A stretch of 64,000 nt of DNA from Lota lota. Lineage: Eukaryota > Chordata > Actinopteri > Gadiformes > Lotidae. Under the pieces are notes generated by a model. It was not told where the DNA came from. It searched no databases and was given only the letters and a program-made list of their open reading frames with translations. The position numbers and the translations under genes were made by a program. Shown here piece by piece: positions 58,455 through 64,000 of this stretch. The DNA lies in contig JACYXH010000109.1 of NCBI GenBank assembly GCA_026745465.1, forward strand, positions 357,501 to 421,500. Direction: 5' to 3'. Within the stretch, counting starts at the first letter, position 1; the number at the start of each line of letters is the position of its first letter.

Positions 58455-58526
58455 CAGCTCTTGTTTTCATCAAACACCAGGAAGAGCAGCGCAAACTCTT
58501 CCACTTCCTTCTTTAGGCCCAGTGAC
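58455..58526 (-). CDS. multicopper ferroxidase exon
   Basis: 72-bp exon; its first base completes CG|G (Arg) from the exon 5.1 kb upstream, and its last two bases start Trp. It encodes SLGLKKEVEEFALLFLVFDE, then NKSW. FALLFLVFDENxSWYL is diagnostic of the ceruloplasmin/hephaestin/HEPHL1 family. Coagulation factors V and VIII share the fold but lack the full copper motif seen in the last exon. The assignment between ceruloplasmin and hephaestin-like paralogs is left open, so no symbol is given. Confidence 0.9.
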
Positions 58527-59175
58527 CTTAAAAACACATTGCATTACGTATGCATTAGTTTATCATATTATAGGCCAATATGATAGTGAGGTTCCACTCC
58601 CATCTCCCCAATGTTATACAGAATAAAAAATGATTCCATCAGTAGTCCTAATAACGGCCTAACCATATTACCAAGGCTCATAATCTTTGACGAAGGAATG
58701 GATGATTTAATTAGTTCTTGTTACAACCAATAAATATAAATGTTTTACCTTGATTGATGAGAATATGTACTCTCGAAACCGTCTGGAGTAAATTTCTCAC
58801 TACATATGCTGTTTATATCGAGCAGGCGCATCAATTACATTTCTGAAAACAAAGTAATTGGTTCCTGGTTACAGCTATGATGGCAGCGAAGAGATCAGCC
58901 TTTACCAAAACATTGACAGGTGCGGATTATTTTGAGGATTTCGAAGTTTATTCCTCCTTCGATAAACAAACGAACCTACTGCGCGAGGTAAGGACATGCA
59001 TGCGGATCATCATCATCATCATATCTTTCAAGGACCACTGGGACCCCAGCAGGTAGGTCAAATCCCTTTTACCTGTTTACCTTCCGTTTCTGTGACCCAT
59101 AATCATAACAATACAGAGTCATAAAATCATGTTACCACCCAATCATTAATCATTAATTGAACTGGATTATTTTGT

Positions 59176-61547
59176 ATATGGAGTGATTCAAGTTTTTATA
59201 CGTTTTTACAAGTTACACATAATAATAAAAAAACAATCCACACGTTTTGTGACGTGAAAACATAAATGATACACTTGTAACATAAATCATATTCACATCT
59301 GTGAACATATATCCACAATGCACATTGCCGTGTCTTACGACTGTGAAACCTTGGTTTTGAGTTGCAGATCTGCTTTCACGCATTTGCCGATCTCATCTCA
59401 GTTTTTAGCCAATCGGAACATCCGTTTGGGATATCCAATCAGCCAGAGCCATGGATCAAGCAACCCATTGGAGTTGCAGCACAATAGACCGTTTGTGATG
59501 CACTTTTGAAAGGCACGACGTTTAAATACTCAGATTGTATATTCTCAGCGTATCTAAATAAAATGAACATGTGCATTAAAGCATGTAAGTGGATTATCCC
59601 CACTAAATGAGTAGATTCAGGGAACGTTAACCGGTAACAGATTAGGCTAGGGTTAGGATACTGGTTAAAGTTGGCAATCACCTCCAACAGCCTATTGTAA
59701 ATTCGGTTCTCTTAATGCCATTTCAAACGTTGTGTTATTAGAGAAAAATGCGTCTTTATTTGTTCAATATAACATTGTGTGATTGTAGAGTGGTGAATCG
59801 AGGTGGTGAAATGAGGACGCACACAAGTATAATGAAACGTCAACGTCACACAACAGTGAGGAAGAGCTATTGTTGTGATACATCACTATTTATATGGATT
59901 TAGAGTACATATTTGAGACTTCTAAACCATAAACCAAGACGTAGCTTATGGATTAGGTGTGTTTAAGGCTTTATGATTCTGTTGACCATCACAAGGCTTT
60001 TTATGTTGCAGTTCTGTTGATTTAGGATTGACGGCAAAGTGAGAGGTTGGAGGATCTAAGTGAGGTCGAAAACACAAGGTACGTTTATAATAGATAAAGT
60101 TTTGAAATAATAAAATGTATAAATCAATCATACTATGCTTAACGAGAATCATACTAAATCCTAAAAGTATTATATAAGTAATCATAGTAAACATGTATTC
60201 TATTACTGTATTATGTAGGTAATATTGTTAGTGTATATTAGCAATAACCAACAACATATCACATCAGTAACGGATTACCACTTGTTATACTTTGTTAAAC
60301 ATCAGCAGCAAGAGCTGTTGATGATCACAATTAATGAAGCTCCATAACTTAAGTTGGGGAACAAAGATCACACCTCATCTCCCAAGGCAATCCCCCGTCC
60401 AAGCCTATATATAGGTGTGTCTAACCCTTTGTCCTCTGTCTTCTAGTCACTCTCTCACTCTTTCAGCACCAGAGCCCCAGGGGGATTCAACAGAGCCTGA
60501 AGACTTCCTGCAATGAGGCAGCACCCTCACCCTGCACCTAGGGAGTCTCAACTCCTTTTCCTGTTCCTTAATTCTACTAAACCAATCATTAAGCTTCCCA
60601 AGGGTGTGGTCTTTTTAGTGAAAAAATGCAAAGGCAGTGTTTGAGTATGATAACCTCACATATTTCTGGTCAATGTAATAGATAATTATATAACAGCTCC
60701 TGCTGTTTTGAGCCAACCATTATTTTCCCCTTATGGTGTCAGTGGGGAAACCGAACATCCGAACGCCTTTCTCTGCGCGATCGGAGCATCCCCATGCACC
60801 ACGGAAAACCGTGGTGGAGACTATATGCAAGGACAACACGGAGAAAAAGGCGCAGTCAAACAGTTTGACAGGCTATTCATGTTTACGAGTTTACTAGAGA
60901 TGTATTTAATGAATTCATTGCTGTGAATGAGTAGAGGCAAAAGATACCAAAAAAGAAAAAATATATACACATCTGGTTTAATGTGTCCTGTCTGGATGTT
61001 ATTTAATGTACCCTTTTCAATAACAGATTTCTGCACATGCAAGTCAAAGAAATGTCTGCCTTTTGCAAGCAAAAAGCGAACAATAAAGTTGTTTTGATTT
61101 GAATATATAATACGTATCAATGTATATGAATAAGTTCAGGGTACATAAGAACTGTAACCAGAAAGATTCATTTCATTCCATTTATTTGCAATGGATTTCC
61201 TAACGCAACACACTTAACATCATCATGATGCTGCTGGTATCTAAATGCCTTTGGCTGATTGGGTATCGCAAACGTATGTTCTGATTGGCTATAAGAAACC
61301 TGTCTTCTGATTGGTGGATACATTTGTGGATACTTTCCTCCGAAGTCGCGTAAAGAAAGTGCCAAAAAAGGTTTCACAGTTGTAAGACACGACAATGTGC
61401 ATTTGTGGATATATATTCACAGATGTGAATATGATTTCTGTTCACAAATCTTAACTTACAAGTGTATACTTAATGTTTTCCCGTCACAAAACTTTGTTTA
61501 CATGTGTGGATTTTTTAAGTAATATTGGCACTAAACTCACTCCATAT
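59176..61547. mobile_element. element with long terminal inverted repeats, about 2.37 kb
   Basis: The left arm (about 59176-59445) and right arm (about 61250-61547) are imperfect inverted copies. Shared blocks, in the right-arm reading, include GGCTGATTGGGTATCxCAAAC, TGTTCxGATTGGCTAxAA, GGTTTCACAGTxGTAAGACA, CACAGATGTGAATATGATTT, ACAAGTGTATxxTTxATGTTTT and GTCACAAAAC. The outermost bases are ATATGGAGTGA / TCACTCCATAT. No transposase gene is visible inside, so it is probably non-autonomous; superfamily not determined, target-site duplication uncertain. The interior has a TATATATA box near 60405. Confidence 0.8.
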
Positions 61548-61636
61548 TTGAATCGAAAAAACTGATCAGCAGTCTGTCTACTGTTGGTTTTGCCCTTTTT
61601 CTGAGGTAAGTAGCACAAGAAGCAACTTTCTGATAG

Positions 61637-63313
61637 TTGGCTACTGTGAGCGTGAGCGTAGTGTTGGCTACTGTGAGCGTAGTGTTGGCTACTGTGAGCG
61701 TGAGCGTAGTGTTGGCTACTGTGAGCGTAGTGTTGGCTACTGTGAGCGTAGTGTTGGCTACTGTGAGCGTAGTGTTGGCTACTGTGATCGTAGTGTTGGC
61801 TACTGTGAGCGTGAGCGTAGTGTTGGCTACTGTGAGCGTGAGCGTAGTGTTGGCTACTGTGAGCGTAGTGTTGGCTACTGTGAGCGTAGTGTTGGCTACT
61901 GTGAGCGTAGTGTTGGTTACTGTGAGCGTAGTGTTGGCTACTGTGAGCGTAGTGTTGGCTACTGTGAGCGTAGTGTTGGCTACTGTGAGCGTAGTGTTGG
62001 CTACTGTGAGCATAGTGTTGGCTACTGTGAGCGTGAGCGTGAGCGTAGTGTTGGCTACTGTGAGCGTAGTGTTGGTTACTGTGAGCGTAGTGTTGGCTAC
62101 TGTGAGCGTGAGCGTAGTGTTGGCTACTGTGAGCGTGAGCGTAGTGTTGGCTACTGTGAGCGTGAGCGTAGTGTTGGCTACTGTGAGCGTGAGCGTGGTG
62201 TTGGCTACTGTGAGCGTGAGCGTAGTGTTGGTTACTGTGAGCGTGACCGTAGTGTTGGCTACTGTGAGCGTGAGCGTAGTGTTGGTTACTGTGAGCGTGA
62301 GCGTAGTGTTGGCTACTGTGAGCGTAGTGTTGGCTACTGTGAGCGTGAGCGTGAGCGTAGTGTTGGCTACTGTGAGCGTGAGCGTAGTGTTGGCTACTGT
62401 GAGCGTGAGCGTAGTGTTGGCTACTGTGAGCGTAGTGTTGGCTACTGTGAGCGTAGTGTTGGCTACTGTGAGCGTGAGCGTAGTGTTGGCTACTGTGAGC
62501 GTAGTGTTGGCTACTGTGAGCGTAGTGTTGGCTACTGTGAGCGTAGTGTTGGTTACTGTGAGCGTAGTGTTGGCTACTGTGAGTGTAGTGTTGGCTACTG
62601 TGAGCGTAGTGTTGGCTACTGTGAGCGTAGTGTTGGCTACTGTGAGCGTAGTGTTGGCTACTGTGAGCGTGAGCGTAGTGTTGGCTACTGTGAGCGTAGT
62701 GTTGGGTACTGTGAGCGTAGTGTTGGCTACTGTGAGCGTAGTGTTGGTTACTGTGAGCGTAGTGTTGGTTACTGTGAGCGTGAGCGTAGTGTTGGCTACT
62801 GTGAGCGTAGTGTTGGCTACTGTGAGTGTAGTGTTGGCTACTGTGAGCGTGAGCGTAGTGTTGGCTACTGTGAGCGTAGTGTTGGCTACTGTGAGCGTAG
62901 TGTTGGCTACTGTGAGCGTGAGCGTAGTGTTGGCTACTGTGAGCGTAGTGTTGGTTACTGTGAGCGTAGTGTTGGTTACTGTGAGCGTGAGCGTAGTGTT
63001 GGCTACTGTGAGCGTAGTGTTGGTTACTGTGAGCGTAGTATTGGTTACTGTGAGCGTGAGCGTAGTGTTGGTTACTGTGAGCGTGAGCGTAGTGTTGGCT
63101 ACTGTGAGCGTGAGCGTAGTGTTGGCTACTGTGAGCGTGAGCATAGTGTTGGCTACTGTGAGCGTGAGCGTAGTGTTGGCTACTGTGAGCGTGAGCGTAG
63201 TGTTGGTTACTGTGAGCGTGAGCGTAGTGTTGGCTACTGTGAGCGTAGTGTTGGCTACTGTGAGCGTAGTGTTGGCTACTGTGAGCGTGAGCATAGTGTT
63301 GGCTACTGTGAGG
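61637..63313. repeat. 21/27-bp minisatellite, about 70 copies
   Basis: The base unit is GTGAGCGTAGTGTTGGCTAC plus T (21 bp). Many copies carry one or two extra GAGCGT hexamers (27 or 33 bp). Point variants are GGTTACT, ATAGTG and GTGATCG. Since 6, 21, 27 and 33 are all divisible by three and no stops occur, both strands stay open for more than 600 codons (SVVLATV on plus, TLTVANT on minus). I treat both as non-coding because the array is intronic and the reading is open on both strands. Confidence 0.97.
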
Positions 63314-63611
63314 CTTTCCTGTATTTGCATAAGTCGGTGTGGCGAAACAAGGACCGGCACTGGCACCACTAGTGCAACAGACATCGTAAAACCGCGGTAC
63401 TGCGAAGGAGCAAATTTGTTGCCAGAAAACAAAAGAAAAACTTTGATTTTATGCAGTGCATAAAAAAAAGATATCTTTGCGTTCACGGGTAGGGGAGCAG
63501 GTCTTTACTTGACTCAACTGTGCTCTCGTCAAATATCAGGCCACCTGATTAGTAGCGGTAGAATCGTGCAAACCAAGCATTCTTGTAAAAAGCCTCACTG
63601 TAAATACGTAC

Positions 63612-63667
63612 CGACCCCAGCTGCTTCTGCAAATGACCAGTGGACCAATCAAACCGCTGAACATGTC
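63612..63667 (-). CDS. multicopper ferroxidase exon (most 5' in window)
   Basis: 56-bp exon; acceptor cttccccag, donor gtacgt. It encodes DMFSGLIGPLVICRSSWG, then the first two bases of Arg. DxxSGLIGPLxxCR is the conserved (K)DLYSGLIGPLIVCRR block of ceruloplasmin family domains. It is directly continuous with FALLFLVFDEN in the next exon, exactly as in the family. The six exons total 531 bp, 177 codons including the stop, with no frame disruption. Further 5' exons lie beyond 64000. Confidence 0.88.
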
Positions 63668-64000
63668 CTGGGGAAGAAAACCGTCAAGGTAAGGTTGCAG
63701 GTAAGAACACAGTGTCTGGTTTCAGTACTAGGCGGGCATTACTCCACCAGGACAACTTCCACTGTTGTTCAATTCTAGTTGGTAGTTTTGCATTTTTTGG
63801 TTTTTGTGTCTACAACAGACTTGACAGTGGTGTGATGGGAGGCAAAAGATTGGCGTCAGCGGAGGTCAGAGTTGAAAATCGGGGGGCCTGAAATTCACAC
63901 CCGACCAACGCATCAGATGCAGGTGAAGTTTGGATTTGGCGGGTAAAAATGTAAAACTACCATAGCAGGTAATGGGTGGCACAAAAAAAAAAAAACGTCA
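63668..64000 (-). other. intron sequence upstream of the ferroxidase exon
   Basis: No further exon recognised up to the window edge. Confidence 0.5.

Larger units (their letters stand above)
58527..63611 (-). other. 5.1-kb intron of ferroxidase gene
   Basis: Donor gtacgt at 63611-63606 and acceptor ttttaag at 58533-58527; the phases agree (CG|G). Much longer than the other introns (83-332 bp) because it holds a 2.37-kb inverted-repeat element and a 1.7-kb minisatellite. Confidence 0.85.

Noticed and set aside
58877..59056. plus-strand exon-like frame MMAAKRSAFTKTLTG...
   Set aside because: About 60 codons with a possible donor, but it lies antisense inside a ferroxidase intron and I recognise no homolog. 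Kept only as a curiosity.
61537..63486. 649-codon minus-strand and 608-codon plus-strand open frames
   Set aside because: Both are products of a 21/27/33-bp minisatellite in which every unit length is a multiple of three. The array lies in an intron of the ferroxidase gene and both strands are equally open.

Overview
This is vertebrate, almost certainly teleost fish, genomic DNA. The evidence is multi-exon genes with GT-AG introns, a Tc1-like DNA transposon of a family common in fish, tRNA-derived SINEs, and retroposon tails ending in (ATT)n or (GATTCT)n. Microsatellites, minisatellites and homopolymer G/C runs of up to 34 bp are extremely dense. That would fit a gadiform (cod-like) genome, but this placement is inference. 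No prokaryotic or viral system is present.

Layout. (1) 1-7.2 kb, plus strand: the last four coding exons (213-300, 2926-3147, 3732-3803, 6756-6952) and 3'UTR of a CNTNAP5-like (Caspr5) neurexin-family cell-adhesion gene. They encode 192 residues: the end of the last laminin-G domain, a transmembrane helix and a short cytoplasmic tail. (2) 7.2-57.2 kb: about 50 kb with no confidently recognised gene. It carries several minisatellites (55, 37, 54, 61 and 48 bp units and G-rich arrays), a frameshifted Tc1-like element (14361-15596), an inverted-repeat element whose arm has expanded into a 48-bp minisatellite (about 32650-33840), SINE/LINE fragments, long hairpins and very many simple repeats. 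(3) 57.3-63.7 kb, minus strand: the last six exons of a ceruloplasmin/hephaestin-family multicopper ferroxidase, encoding 176 residues of the C-terminal cupredoxin pair with an intact copper-site motif. Its 5.1-kb intron (58527-63611) holds an approximately 2.37-kb element with long terminal inverted repeats (59176-61547) and an approximately 1.7-kb minisatellite (61637-63313).

The two genes are convergent (tail to tail), and the 5' part of each lies outside the window. Nothing suggests that they act in one pathway: one is a neuronal membrane adhesion protein and the other a copper-dependent ferroxidase. I found no novel multi-gene system. The most interesting signals are structural: three abutting 25-bp palindromic units, two of which differ only by compensated changes; the subterminal-repeat expansion inside a mobile-element-like inverted repeat; a 40-bp-arm hairpin; and a cntnap5 splice acceptor whose AG-free zone is filled by (GT)16(G)14.
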